From Roseateles terrae (lineage in GTDB: Bacteria > Pseudomonadota > Gammaproteobacteria > Burkholderiales > Burkholderiaceae_C), in assembly GCF_014192155.1 (NCBI RefSeq), contig NZ_JACHXO010000005.1, positions 372,001 through 436,000 of the forward strand: a stretch of DNA of 64,000 nucleotides, given 5' to 3'. The notes under the pieces were generated by a model that made no database searches, was not told the origin of the DNA, and worked only from the letters and a program-made list of their open reading frames with translations. The position numbers and the translations under genes were made by a program. This document shows, in pieces, positions 44,955 through 54,317 of this stretch; the first letter of the stretch is position 1, and every line of letters starts with the position of its first letter.

Positions 44955-47900
44955 ATGCTGATGGGTGCCGTCCATGTGGCGCTGAGGCGGCCCTATACCT
45001 TTCTGGTGCTGGCACTGCTGCTGCTGATCATTGGACCGCTGGCGGCACTGCGCACGCCGACGGACATCTTCCCGGAGATCCGGGTGCCGGTCATTGCGGT
45101 GGCCTGGCAATACACCGGTCTGCCGTCCGACCAGATGGCGGGGCGCATTTCCACGCTGTTCCAGCGCACCTTGACCACGACGGTCAATGACATCGAGCAC
45201 ATCGAGGCGAACAGCTATCCCGGCGTCTCGGTGGTGAAGATCTTCTTCCAGCCGGGCGTGAATGTGGCGGTGGCCAATGCCCAGGTGACGGCAGTGTCGC
45301 AGGTGGTCACGCGCCAGATGCCGGCGGGCATCACGCCCCCGCTGATCCTGAACTACAACGCGGCCACGGTCCCCATCCTGCAATTGGCGCTGTCGGGTCA
45401 GGGTTTGTCCGAGCAGCAGCTGTTTGACCTGGGTTTCAACACCATTCGCACCCCGCTGGTGACGGTGCCGGGCGCGGCCATTCCCCTGCCCTATGGCGGC
45501 AAGCAGCGGCAGGTGCAGATTGACCTGAATCCGGCGGCCTTGCAGGCGCGGGGCCTGTCCGCCCAGGATGTTGCCAATGCACTGGCCACCCAGAACGTAC
45601 TGACGCCGATTGGCACGCAGAAGATCGGGGAGCTGGAATACACGCTGCAGCTCAACAGTGCGCCATCCGCGATTCAGGAGCTGGGGCTGCTGCCGGTGAA
45701 GGTGGTCAATGGCAGCACCCTCTATCTGAAGGACGTTGCCGACGTACATGACGGCAATGCCCCGCAGACCAATATCGTTCATGTTGATGGCGGCCGGTCG
45801 GTGCTGATGTCGGTGCTGAAGAACGGCGCGGCGTCGACGCTGGCGATTGTGGATGGTGTGCGCGCCAAGCTGAATGACCTCAAACCCGGCCTGCCGGACA
45901 CGCTGGAGGTCAAGCCGATCAATGACCAGTCCATCTTCGTGCGTGCCGCCGTCAAGGGTGTTGCGATTGAAGGCGCGATTGCCGCGGCGCTGACCAGCGC
46001 GATGATCCTGCTCTTCCTGGGCAGCTGGCGTTCGACGGTGATCATTGCGGTGTCGATTCCGCTGTCCATCCTCGGCTCCATCATTGCGCTGGCTGCGGTG
46101 GGCGAGACGCTCAACCTGATGACGCTGGGCGGCCTCGCGCTGGCGGTGGGCATTCTGGTGGACGATGCCACCGTCACGATCGAGAACATCAACTGGCATC
46201 TGGAGCATGGCAAGGACGTGGAGACGTCCATCCTGGATGGGGCGCGGCAGATCGTCACGCCGGCATTCGTGTCGTTGCTGTGCATCTGCATCGTCTTCAT
46301 CCCGATGTTCTTCCTGGAAGGCGTCTCGCGTTTCCTCTTCGTGCCGATGGCCGAAGCGGTGATCTTCGCGATGGTCTGTTCTTTCATCCTGTCGCGCACG
46401 CTGGTGCCGACGATGGCCAAGTATTTGCTCAAGCCGCATGCGCCGCTGACGGACGGTCACGGTCATCTCGCGAGTGCGCCGTCGCGCAATCCGCTGGTGC
46501 GGTTCCAGCGCAATTTCGAAGCGCGCTTTGAGCGGGTGCGCGAGTCCTATCGCGGCCTGCTCACGGCGGCACTGACCCACCACCGCGGTTTCCTCTTCGG
46601 CTTCGCTGTGCTGGTGCTGGCCTCGTTTGCGCTGGTGCCCTTCATCGGCAGCAATTTCTTTCCGCAAGTGGATTCGGGCCAGATCCTGATGCATGCGCGG
46701 GTGCCGGTGGGCACGCGAGTGGAGGAAACCGCGGCGCGCTTTGCGCAGATTGAAGCGGCCATCCGCCGGGTGATTCCGCCTGAGCACATCGAGACGCTGG
46801 TGGACAACATCGGCCTGCCGCCGTCCAGCATCAACCTCACCTACAACAACACCGGCGTCATGGGCTCGCAGGATGGCGACGTGCAGATCGCGCTCAAGGA
46901 AGGGCATGCGCCGACGGCGGACTATGTGCGCCAGCTGCGCGAAGTGCTGCCGCGTGAGTTCCCGGACACCACCTTCTCGTTTCCCCCGGCGGACATCGTC
47001 AGCCAGATCCTGAACTTTGGCTCACCGGCGCCAATCGACGTGCAGATTCGAGGACGGGATGTGGAGGCCAACTATGCCTATGCACAGCAGCTGCTCAAGC
47101 GCATCCAGGCGATCCCCGGTGTGGCGGATGCACGCATCCAGCAGTCCAACAAGGCGCCGACCTTCAACGTCAATGTGGACCGCACCCAGGCGCAATTGCT
47201 GGGCCTGAGCACCCGCGATGTGGCCAACAGTCTGGTGGTGAACCTGGCCGGCAGCAGCCAGGTGGCGCCGACCTATTGGCTCAATCCGGCCAATGGCGTG
47301 AGCTATGCCATCGTCATGCAGACGCCGCAGCATCAGCTCGACTCCCTGGCGGCGCTGGGCAATCTGCCGGTGGGCAACGGCAGCGCGCCGGGCACGACCA
47401 CGCTGGGCGGCATTGCTTCCTTCGAGCGTGGGACCGGCAGCGCGCTGGTCAGCCAGTATGACGTGCAGACGATGGTGCAGATTCACGCCACCACACAAGA
47501 CCGGGACCTGGGTGCGGTCGCCCGCGACATCCGCCAGGCGCTGGCGGACACGGCAGCCGCGGTGCCCAAGGGTTCGAACGTCCAGTTGCTGGGGCAGGTC
47601 AGGACGATGGACCGAGCCTTCTCCGGCCTGCTCTTCGGATTGCTGGGCGCGGTGGTGCTGATCTACCTGCTCATCGTCGTGAACTTCCAGTCCTGGCTGG
47701 ATCCGGCCGTCATCGTCTCGGCGCTGCCGGCGGCGCTGGCGGGCATTGTGTGGATGCTCTTTGCCACCCACACCACGCTCTCGGTGCCTGCCTTGACGGG
47801 CGCCATCATGTGCATGGGCGTGGCCACGGCCAACAGCGTGCTGGTCATCAGCTTCGCGCGGGAACGGCTGGACGCGCTGGGAGATGCCACGGCAGCGGCA

Positions 47901-48182
47901 CTCGAAGCGGGCTTCGTGCGTTTCCGTCCGGTGCTGATGACGGCACTGGCGATGGTCATCGGCATGCTGCCGATGGCACTGGGCCTGGGCGAAGGGGGTG
48001 AGCAAAACGCGCCGCTGGGCCGTGCGGTCATCGGCGGCCTGATCTTCGCCACCTTTGCCACGCTGGTCTTTGTGCCGGTCGTGTTCAGCCGGGTGCACCG
48101 TCACCATCGTCCCAGGACCTCCGATCCATCCGCCGAGGCAGCGCCGCTGCTGCCGGCAGGAGATGCTTTCCATGCGAACTGA
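44955..48182 (+). CDS. RND efflux transporter, inner-membrane pump
   Basis: A 1075-aa AcrB/CzcA-superfamily pump exporting small molecules by proton exchange. The N-terminal helix (PYTFLVLALLLLIIGPLAAL) is followed by RTPTDIFPEIRVPVIAV. TM4 has the proton-relay Asp pair in LAVGILVDDATVTIENI, and the ESN segment LAVGIL-VDD favours organic rather than metal substrates. Two large periplasmic loops and 12 TM segments fit the family. It overlaps the 5' end of the adaptor gene by 11 bp. Confidence 0.93.
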   Translation: MLMGAVHVALRRPYTFLVLALLLLIIGPLAALRTPTDIFPEIRVPVIAVAWQYTGLPSDQMAGRISTLFQRTLTTTVNDIEHIEANSYPGVSVVKIFFQPGVNVAVANAQVTAVSQVVTRQMPAGITPPLILNYNAATVPILQLALSGQGLSEQQLFDLGFNTIRTPLVTVPGAAIPLPYGGKQRQVQIDLNPAALQARGLSAQDVANALATQNVLTPIGTQKIGELEYTLQLNSAPSAIQELGLLPVKVVNGSTLYLKDVADVHDGNAPQTNIVHVDGGRSVLMSVLKNGAASTLAIVDGVRAKLNDLKPGLPDTLEVKPINDQSIFVRAAVKGVAIEGAIAAALTSAMILLFLGSWRSTVIIAVSIPLSILGSIIALAAVGETLNLMTLGGLALAVGILVDDATVTIENINWHLEHGKDVETSILDGARQIVTPAFVSLLCICIVFIPMFFLEGVSRFLFVPMAEAVIFAMVCSFILSRTLVPTMAKYLLKPHAPLTDGHGHLASAPSRNPLVRFQRNFEARFERVRESYRGLLTAALTHHRGFLFGFAVLVLASFALVPFIGSNFFPQVDSGQILMHARVPVGTRVEETAARFAQIEAAIRRVIPPEHIETLVDNIGLPPSSINLTYNNTGVMGSQDGDVQIALKEGHAPTADYVRQLREVLPREFPDTTFSFPPADIVSQILNFGSPAPIDVQIRGRDVEANYAYAQQLLKRIQAIPGVADARIQQSNKAPTFNVNVDRTQAQLLGLSTRDVANSLVVNLAGSSQVAPTYWLNPANGVSYAIVMQTPQHQLDSLAALGNLPVGNGSAPGTTTLGGIASFERGTGSALVSQYDVQTMVQIHATTQDRDLGAVARDIRQALADTAAAVPKGSNVQLLGQVRTMDRAFSGLLFGLLGAVVLIYLLIVVNFQSWLDPAVIVSALPAALAGIVWMLFATHTTLSVPALTGAIMCMGVATANSVLVISFARERLDALGDATAAALEAGFVRFRPVLMTALAMVIGMLPMALGLGEGGEQNAPLGRAVIGGLIFATFATLVFVPVVFSRVHRHHRPRTSDPSAEAAPLLPAGDAFHAN

Positions 48183-49437
48183 AGCCCCTTCCACGCCGCG
48201 CCTTCGCGTGGCGGCCGCCGTCGCCGCCGCGGTGGCGGTGATCATCGTTGCCACGGGCCTGTGGGCCCGGCAGTCCAGTGCGCAGCAGCTCAAGGCGGCG
48301 GCTGAGGAACGCGGCCAGCCGACGGTGCGCCTCATTGCGCCCAGGCCCATGACGCAGGATGCACTGGAGCTGCCGGCGCGCATCGAGGCCTGGTCCCGGG
48401 CGCCGATTTATGCGCGGGTCAGCGGCTATCTCAAGCGCTGGCAGGCGGATATCGGGGCGCCGGTCAAGGCCGGGCAACTGCTGGCGGAAATCGAGACGCC
48501 GGACCTTGACCAGCAACTGGCGCAGGCCCGGGCTGAACTCACGACGGCGCGCAGCAATGCGGCGCTGGCGGCGAGTACGGCGAAGCGGTGGCAGTCGCTG
48601 CTGGAGTCGGATTCCGTCTCACGCCAGGAGGTCGACGAGCGCAGTGGAGACCTGGCGGCCAAGCAGTCGATGGTCAATGCCCTGCAGGCCAACGTGGACC
48701 GCATCCAGGCACTCAAGCAGTTCACCCGGCTCACGGCGCCGTTTGACGGCATTGTCACCGCGCGCAACACCGACGTCGGGGCGCTGATCAACATCGGCGG
48801 CGCGCCGGGTAGCGAGCTGTTTGTGGTGTCCGATGTGCGCAAGCTGCGGGTCTATGTGAATGTGCCGCAGCGGCAGGTCACGCGGGTGCAACCCGGCGCG
48901 AAGGCGCTGCTGTCGGTGCCAGAGCGACCGGGCCAGACCTTTGGGGCGACAGTGGAGTCGCTGTCTCGGTCGATCAACACCGGCACCGGCGCGATGCTGG
49001 TGCAACTGGTGGTGGACAACACGCGGGGTGAACTGCTGCCGGGTGGTTTTGCGACGGTGCGATTCTCCGGAGATGTGTCCGGCAGGACGGCAGCTGCCGT
49101 TCCGAATTCCGCCAACGCCAGCGCCACCGCAGCTGCCGGGGGCAAGGCAAGTGAGAACGCTGCTGCCGCCATTGCGCCGCCGACCAGCGTGAGCCTGCCG
49201 CCCAGCGCGGTGATCATCAACAAGTCGGGCGTCCAGGTCGCGACGGTGGATGCGCAAAACCGTGTCCAGCTCCGCAAGGTCACGATTGCCCGCGACCTCG
49301 GCACGGTGCTGGAGATTGGCACGGGCCTGACCGCGCAAGACCGGGTCATCGAGAACCCGCCGGACGGATTGGCGACCGGTGATGTGGTGCGAGTGAACGC
49401 CGACGGTGCGGTACCTGCTGCCAAGGGGCAGTCGTGA
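48172..49437 (+). CDS. RND periplasmic adaptor (membrane fusion protein)
   Basis: A 421-aa HlyD/AcrA-type protein connecting the pump to the outer-membrane channel. It has an N-terminal membrane anchor (AAAVAAAVAVIIVATGLWA), the lipoyl half-motif ARVSGYLKRWQADIGAPVKA, an alpha-hairpin with SLLESDSVSRQEVDERSGDL, and the beta-barrel with FDGIVTARNTDVGALINIGG. An Ala-rich insert lies near 300-335. The start at 48172 has CAGGAG upstream. Its stop overlaps the next gene's GTG. Confidence 0.93.
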   Translation: MRTEAPSTPRLRVAAAVAAAVAVIIVATGLWARQSSAQQLKAAAEERGQPTVRLIAPRPMTQDALELPARIEAWSRAPIYARVSGYLKRWQADIGAPVKAGQLLAEIETPDLDQQLAQARAELTTARSNAALAASTAKRWQSLLESDSVSRQEVDERSGDLAAKQSMVNALQANVDRIQALKQFTRLTAPFDGIVTARNTDVGALINIGGAPGSELFVVSDVRKLRVYVNVPQRQVTRVQPGAKALLSVPERPGQTFGATVESLSRSINTGTGAMLVQLVVDNTRGELLPGGFATVRFSGDVSGRTAAAVPNSANASATAAAGGKASENAAAAIAPPTSVSLPPSAVIINKSGVQVATVDAQNRVQLRKVTIARDLGTVLEIGTGLTAQDRVIENPPDGLATGDVVRVNADGAVPAAKGQS

Positions 49438-50885
49438 GGCGCCTGTCGATGAGCCCGATGGCTGCGGCGGTGCTGGTGCTGATGGCCGGTCTGACCGGTT
49501 GCGCCCAGGCGCCCCGCACGAAGATGCCTGCGATGGACCCGGCGCCGGCGTTCAAGGAAGCGAGAGGCGGCGAATCCTCGTGGGTCACCGCGTCCGCGGA
49601 GGCGCCGCTGACCTGGGACGGCTGGTGGAAGGCTTATGGTGACGAGGACCTCGACCGGCTGGAGCAGCAGCTGATCGCCAACAGCCCGGACCTGGGCGCC
49701 GCATTGGCGCGGTATGACCAGGCTCGTGCGGCCACTGAGACCTTGCGCGCGGTGCAGTCACCGACGGTCAACAGCTCGCTGAACGTCACCCGCAACCGGC
49801 AGTCCGAGCGTCGGCCGCTACGGGTGCTGGGCCCCACGTCGCCCGATTGGTACAACAGCGCCACGCTGGGCCTGGACGCCAGCTTCGAGCTGGACCTCTG
49901 GGGCCGGGTCCGCCAGCAGGTGGCGGCGGGTGTGGCGACGGAAGCAGCTTCGCAAGCGGATCTCGCCGCGGCGCGCCTGCAGTTGCAGGCCCAACTGGCC
50001 GACACCGTCATGGCGCTGCGCGGCCTGGACCGTGATGACACGCTGTTGAAGGAAGCGGAAGAGGCCTATGGCAAGGCGCTGGATCTGGTCCAGCGTCGTC
50101 ACGGGGCGGGCATCTCGTCGGGCCTGGACCTTGCGCGTGCGCAGGGTCAACTGGAAGCGGCACGTTCGCAGAGGCAGCAGTCGCAGGCGCAGCGCGCGGT
50201 GCTGGAGCATGCGATTGCGGCGCTGGTCGGCGCCAATGCATCCGCCTTTGACATGAAGCCGCGGACTGAAGAGTTGCGTACGCCGGTGGTTCCGGTCGGC
50301 ATTCCTTCCACGCTCTTGCAGCGGCGCCCGGACATTGCGGCCGCGCAGCGCCGTGTGGAGGCGGCGACGGCGACACTGGGCGTGGCCCGGACCGCGTATT
50401 ACCCGTCGTTTGTGCTGGGCGGGCAGGGCGGATTTCAGACGAGTGATCTGAGCCGCTTCATTGAAGCGCCGAATCTATTTTGGGCGCTGGGTCCAGCCAT
50501 CAGCTTCAATCTTCTGGATGGTGGTCGTCGCAAGGCGGAAGAAGCGCGGGTTCACGCGGTGCTGGAGGAAACGACGCAGCGCTACCGAAGCACGGTGCTG
50601 ACGGCCTTCCAGCAAGTGGAAGACCAATTGGTGCTGCTGGACCGGTATGGGCAGGCATTGGAGAACGAGCGGGCCAATGTGGCTGCGGCGGACCGTTCAC
50701 TGGCATTGGCCACCAACCGCTACAAGGCGGGTGCGGCCAATTATCTGGAAGTGGTCACCTCCCAGACGGCCGGATTGACGGCCAAGCGCAGCGCGAATGA
50801 TCTGGCCACCCGTCAGCGCCGGGCGTCCATTCAGTTGATTCGCGCATTGGGGGGTGGCTGGCCGCCGCCTGACGGCAGGTCTTGA
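49434..50885 (+). CDS. RND outer-membrane channel lipoprotein, NodT family
   Basis: A 483-aa TolC-like channel. The lipobox is LMAGLTGCAQ. The repeat halves contain WWKAYGDEDLDRLEQQLIAN and LLQRRPDIAAAQRRVEAATA, diagnostic for NodT/OprM. It starts at GTG 49434, overlapping the adaptor stop, and completes the tripartite efflux operon. Confidence 0.94.
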   Translation: MRRLSMSPMAAAVLVLMAGLTGCAQAPRTKMPAMDPAPAFKEARGGESSWVTASAEAPLTWDGWWKAYGDEDLDRLEQQLIANSPDLGAALARYDQARAATETLRAVQSPTVNSSLNVTRNRQSERRPLRVLGPTSPDWYNSATLGLDASFELDLWGRVRQQVAAGVATEAASQADLAAARLQLQAQLADTVMALRGLDRDDTLLKEAEEAYGKALDLVQRRHGAGISSGLDLARAQGQLEAARSQRQQSQAQRAVLEHAIAALVGANASAFDMKPRTEELRTPVVPVGIPSTLLQRRPDIAAAQRRVEAATATLGVARTAYYPSFVLGGQGGFQTSDLSRFIEAPNLFWALGPAISFNLLDGGRRKAEEARVHAVLEETTQRYRSTVLTAFQQVEDQLVLLDRYGQALENERANVAAADRSLALATNRYKAGAANYLEVVTSQTAGLTAKRSANDLATRQRRASIQLIRALGGGWPPPDGRS

Positions 50886-51335
50886 TTGCTGAGCGCTTGA
50901 CCATGATGGCATGGGTGTGGTGCGCGGTCCCGCCACACCAGACCACCTCCAGCCCACTCCCACCCCACTTCAAGCCACGTCGACCAAAGCCCCCACCTCG
51001 AGTGTCAGTATCCGTAAAACCCAAATCACTCGCGATACAAACACTGGCCGCGCGCCGTCTGTCCCGATAGCCTGCGCGTCGATCTCGGCAAGGCACCCTT
51101 AGGTCGCCGCTCCGAATCAAGGCCGACCCGCCTTTCAGCGCAGTCCGGTGGCCCCTGCAGAGCCGCCTTTCCAATGCGCTGACGGGACCGGTCATTCCCT
51201 GTCCACCAAGCAAGCCCGTTGAACTGTCTGGAGCGGCAGTCGCGGGTCTGACGCGAGCCATGGAGCGAATCCCTGATGGCTCGGGTCAGCGCGAGCGTGG
51301 GCGGATTACGAAACGACAGCACTCTGGGAGTTTTC
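50886..51335. other. Intergenic region upstream of the pectate lyase
   Basis: About 450 bp, strongly pyrimidine-rich on the plus strand near 50920-51000. No gene, terminator or known riboswitch core is recognised. GGGAG at about 51326 is the ribosome-binding site of the lyase. Confidence 0.6.
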
Positions 51336-52760
51336 ATGAATGCAATGCAACCGCGCCACCGTCTGGCGCTGATCGCTATCGCTTGTGGCGCCTTGGCTCC
51401 GGCCGCTTTTGCGGCGGACTGGCCGTCTGGTTTTTCCAAGTGCGCTGAAGAGGGCGAGACCTGCAAGCTCGGCTCGACCAGTACCACCCGTCAGGTGAGT
51501 TTTGGCCTGAAGGACAAGTGGGTGTTGAAGACCTTCACTGGCACGTCCATCGCCTGCACCAGCGCCAACTTTGGCAAGGCTGACCCGAATGCCGGCAAGG
51601 CCGAGAAGTGCGCGGTGGGCCCTGTGAGCGCGGCACCGGCGCCGTCGCCCGCCCCCGCACCGTCGCCTGCTCCTTCGCCTGCACCGGCGCCGTCCCCCGC
51701 ACCGGCGCCGTCGCCTGCCCCCGCACCTGCGCCTGCTCCGGCCGGCGCCAGCGGTGGTTTCGCCGGCACCGTCACCGGTGGCGGCAGCAAGGCTGCGATC
51801 ACTGTGTCCAATGCCGCCGACATGCAGGCCGCCATCAACAACTACAGCGGCACTGGCGGCCTGGTCATCAACTACAACGGCACGTTTGACTTCAAGACCA
51901 TTCCGGATCCTTGCACTCAGTGGAAGAAGCCGGCCGGCGCCATTGTTGAAATCAAGAACAAGAGCGACATCACCATCCAGGGCACCAACGGCTCTGCAGC
52001 CAACTTCGGTCTGGCGGTCAAGGCAGGCTCGAACAACATCATCATCCGCAACATGACCATCGGTCTGCTGCCCGGCTCCATCGATGCCATCGGCATCGAA
52101 GGCCAGAGCGGCAAGTATCCGGGTTACATCTGGGTGGACCACAACACCCTGTTCAGCTCCCTGGCCGAGTGCTCGGGCGCGGGTGACCTGGAGTTTGACG
52201 GTCTCATCGACAACAAGGCCGGCGCCCACCACATCACCTACAGCTACAACTACATCCACGACCACCACAAGGTCGGCCTGATGGGTTCCAGCGACAGTGA
52301 CACCACCGACCGCTACGTCACCTTCCACCACAACTACTACTACAACGTCGGCTCGCGCGTGCCGCTGCAGCGTGGTGGTTACACCCACATCTACAACAAC
52401 CTGTTCTCCAAGATCGTCACCTCCGGCGCCAACATCCGCATGGGTGGCTACTCGCTGATCGAGGCCAACTACTTCGAGAACTCGCAGAACCCGGTCACCT
52501 CGCGTGACAGCTCGGCCATCGGCTATTGGGAACTGCGCAACAACAATATCAAGTCCAAGGCCGACTTTGGCACCTACGGCATCACCTGGGTGGCCAGCAC
52601 CTCGTCGCCGACCAAGGACGCGACCGACTGGGTGAGCACCGCCACCTTCCCGGTGGGCATCCCCTACAGCTACACCCCGCACGACCCGGCCTGCGTCAAG
52701 GCCAAGCTGCCGAGCGTGGTGGGCGCCGGCAAGTCGCTGGCGACGCTGAGCTGCAACTGA
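51336..52760 (+). CDS. Secreted pectate lyase, polysaccharide lyase family 1
   Basis: Cleaves polygalacturonate by beta-elimination. The 474-aa protein has a signal peptide to residue 27 (AAFAADW), an N-terminal small domain (CAEEGETCKLGSTSTTRQVS) with two pairs of Cys, an Ala-Pro-Ser linker at 100-137, and the PL1 beta-helix from about 141. Conserved blocks are YIWVDHNTLFSS, KVGLMGSSDSDTTDRYVTFH and NVGSRVPLQRGG, which holds the catalytic Arg. An alternative longer start at 51276 would bury the signal peptide. Suggests use of plant material. Confidence 0.92.
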   Translation: MNAMQPRHRLALIAIACGALAPAAFAADWPSGFSKCAEEGETCKLGSTSTTRQVSFGLKDKWVLKTFTGTSIACTSANFGKADPNAGKAEKCAVGPVSAAPAPSPAPAPSPAPSPAPAPSPAPAPSPAPAPAPAPAGASGGFAGTVTGGGSKAAITVSNAADMQAAINNYSGTGGLVINYNGTFDFKTIPDPCTQWKKPAGAIVEIKNKSDITIQGTNGSAANFGLAVKAGSNNIIIRNMTIGLLPGSIDAIGIEGQSGKYPGYIWVDHNTLFSSLAECSGAGDLEFDGLIDNKAGAHHITYSYNYIHDHHKVGLMGSSDSDTTDRYVTFHHNYYYNVGSRVPLQRGGYTHIYNNLFSKIVTSGANIRMGGYSLIEANYFENSQNPVTSRDSSAIGYWELRNNNIKSKADFGTYGITWVASTSSPTKDATDWVSTATFPVGIPYSYTPHDPACVKAKLPSVVGAGKSLATLSCN

Positions 52761-52828
52761 TCGGCCCGCGATGCGTGTTCAATGCGCGATGGATGCGCGC
52801 TTGATGCGCGACTGATGCACCACGGGTT

Positions 52829-52895
52829 GGACTCAGGTTCACCCTGAGTCCAAATGAAACGGGGACCTGTCGAAGTGGACAGGTCCCCGTTTTTT
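52829..52895 (+). terminator. Double-hairpin terminator after the pectate lyase
   Basis: The first stem is GGACTCAGG/CCTGAGTCC (52829-52851). The second is AACGGGGACCTGTC/GACAGGTCCCCGTT (52858-52891) followed by TTTT. The second is a strong intrinsic terminator and may also serve the leftward small gene. Confidence 0.9.
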
Positions 52896-52904
52896 CATGG
52901 ACGG

Positions 52905-53108
52905 TCAGCCCCGCTGGTCCTTCGGATGGGCGGGTGGCGTCGAACGGCCGCCGGAAGGCCGGTCCGTGCTGGCGTGGCTGCGATCCACATCGCCCGGAGA
53001 TTCCGGACCGGTCTGTCCGGTTTCACCCACGCGATGGTCTTCGTTGTCATGCTCCAGCCCGCCTTGCAGGCCGGGCGGGAAGTCGGAAGCGGAGCGGGGC
53101 TTGGTCAT
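52905..53108 (-). CDS. Small hydrophilic protein, unknown
   Basis: A 67-aa protein with a good GAGGAACTGCC ribosome-binding site. It is rich in Gly, Pro, Asp, Glu and Ser (SDFPPGLQGGLEHDNEDHRV) and has no hydrophobic segment, so it is probably disordered. It ends just before the lyase terminator. Function unknown; supported by the start signal more than by sequence. Confidence 0.5.
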   Translation of the reverse strand: MTKPRSASDFPPGLQGGLEHDNEDHRVGETGQTGPESPGDVDRSHASTDRPSGGRSTPPAHPKDQRG

Positions 53109-53176
53109 GGCAGTTCCTCGGTGTGGACGATGATGCGGAGGGGCTCCGGCGACCGGAGCGCCTCCCCCAGCGGCAA

Positions 53177-54208
53177 TTACGCTGCCTGAGCCTCAAGCCG
53201 TGGCTGAACGCCCGGACGGGCCTGCGTCCCACCGGTGTCGCTCACAGCGGCGGCATCCCCGACACCAGACGCCGCAGCGCGCAACGCCCGCCGCCGCCAC
53301 ACCACCAGCGGCGCCAGCCCCAGCACCGCCAGCACCCAGGTGGCCGGCTCCGGCGTCACCATCGGCGCTGCCGACAGCAGATAGTTCACCCCCGTGCGCG
53401 ACGACACCGAATAGCTCAGCAAGGAGCCATCCATCGTGGTCACCTTGGAGATCCCGTTCCAGAACAGCCCGGGGGATTCGTCGGTATAGGCAGCGCCATT
53501 GGTCGAGAGCCCGCCAAAATTCGCGTCGCTGGTCAGCAGCATGTACAGATCCAGCGGCACCTCCTGGCCCAGCGGAATCTGCGCGGAGAACTCGAACACG
53601 CCGTAGGTGCGGTCATCCGGACCGCCGTTGTTGTAGAAGCGCTCCAGCGTCGTGCTGCCGTCATAACGCAGCGTCTTCTTCGTTTCCCAGGCCGCGAAGT
53701 GATCGTCAATGCCCATCACGAACAATGAGTTCAGATCGCCAGCATTGCCGTTGGTCCCTGGCGGCACGGCGGTGCTGTCCAGGAATGTCTCGCTGGTGCC
53801 CAGCAGGGCCACGCTGAAATAGATGCGCGCAAAGGCGTCGCTGGTGTTGGCCGTGACCGTCAGCCCATCGCCAAAATACGCCTCAGCGCTGGCAGACGCC
53901 GTCGCCGGACCCGCAAAGGCTGTCCCGATCGACCCGGACACCGAACCAGGCCCCAGGGTGGTCCCCGCAAAGGCGCTGGAGACCGCCGGCTCCCCCGGCC
54001 CGCCGCCGATCACCGCGGCGGACGCGGAGGTCGGCGTGGTGCCTGCACCGGTGGACCCGTCCGATTGGGTCTGCCCGCCCGCCGTCACGAGCACCGACTG
54101 GAACGAATCCGGCGGCCGGTTGAACTGCGCCTGGGCCAGGCCCATGCAGAGGGTCAGCGGAACAGCGATCAGCAGCCGTCCCGGCCACTGGTGTGCAGTG
54201 ATTTTCAT
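53177..54208 (-). CDS. PEP-CTERM sorting-domain protein
   Basis: A 343-aa exported protein with a signal peptide ending AQAQ. The body is rich in Gly, Ala, Ser and Thr. Near the C-terminus it has VTPEPATWVLAVLGLAPLVV followed by WRRR, the PEP motif, membrane helix and Arg cluster recognised by exosortase EpsH/XrtA. Unusually, 36 further residues follow the Arg cluster (308-343). Expected to be processed and surface-associated. No exosortase gene lies in the window. Confidence 0.85.
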   Translation of the reverse strand: MKITAHQWPGRLLIAVPLTLCMGLAQAQFNRPPDSFQSVLVTAGGQTQSDGSTGAGTTPTSASAAVIGGGPGEPAVSSAFAGTTLGPGSVSGSIGTAFAGPATASASAEAYFGDGLTVTANTSDAFARIYFSVALLGTSETFLDSTAVPPGTNGNAGDLNSLFVMGIDDHFAAWETKKTLRYDGSTTLERFYNNGGPDDRTYGVFEFSAQIPLGQEVPLDLYMLLTSDANFGGLSTNGAAYTDESPGLFWNGISKVTTMDGSLLSYSVSSRTGVNYLLSAAPMVTPEPATWVLAVLGLAPLVVWRRRALRAAASGVGDAAAVSDTGGTQARPGVQPRLEAQAA

Positions 54209-54317
54209 AGGACTCCCTGAAGTACAGACGCACTCACCAGCAAGCGTGAGGCCCGGGCACCCGTTCGGGAATCCTGCAAATTGGGGGTGAAAGGACGTCC
54301 GGGACGTCCCGGCCGCC

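Noticed and set aside
50886-51335. Riboswitch (for example c-di-GMP) in the pectate lyase leader
   Set aside because: No conserved riboswitch core could be recognised, only pyrimidine-rich sequence.
51640-51745. Possible CRISPR-like or tandem repeat
   Set aside because: It is the coding sequence of the Ala-Pro-Ser linker in the pectate lyase. No CRISPR array with spacers was seen anywhere in the window.
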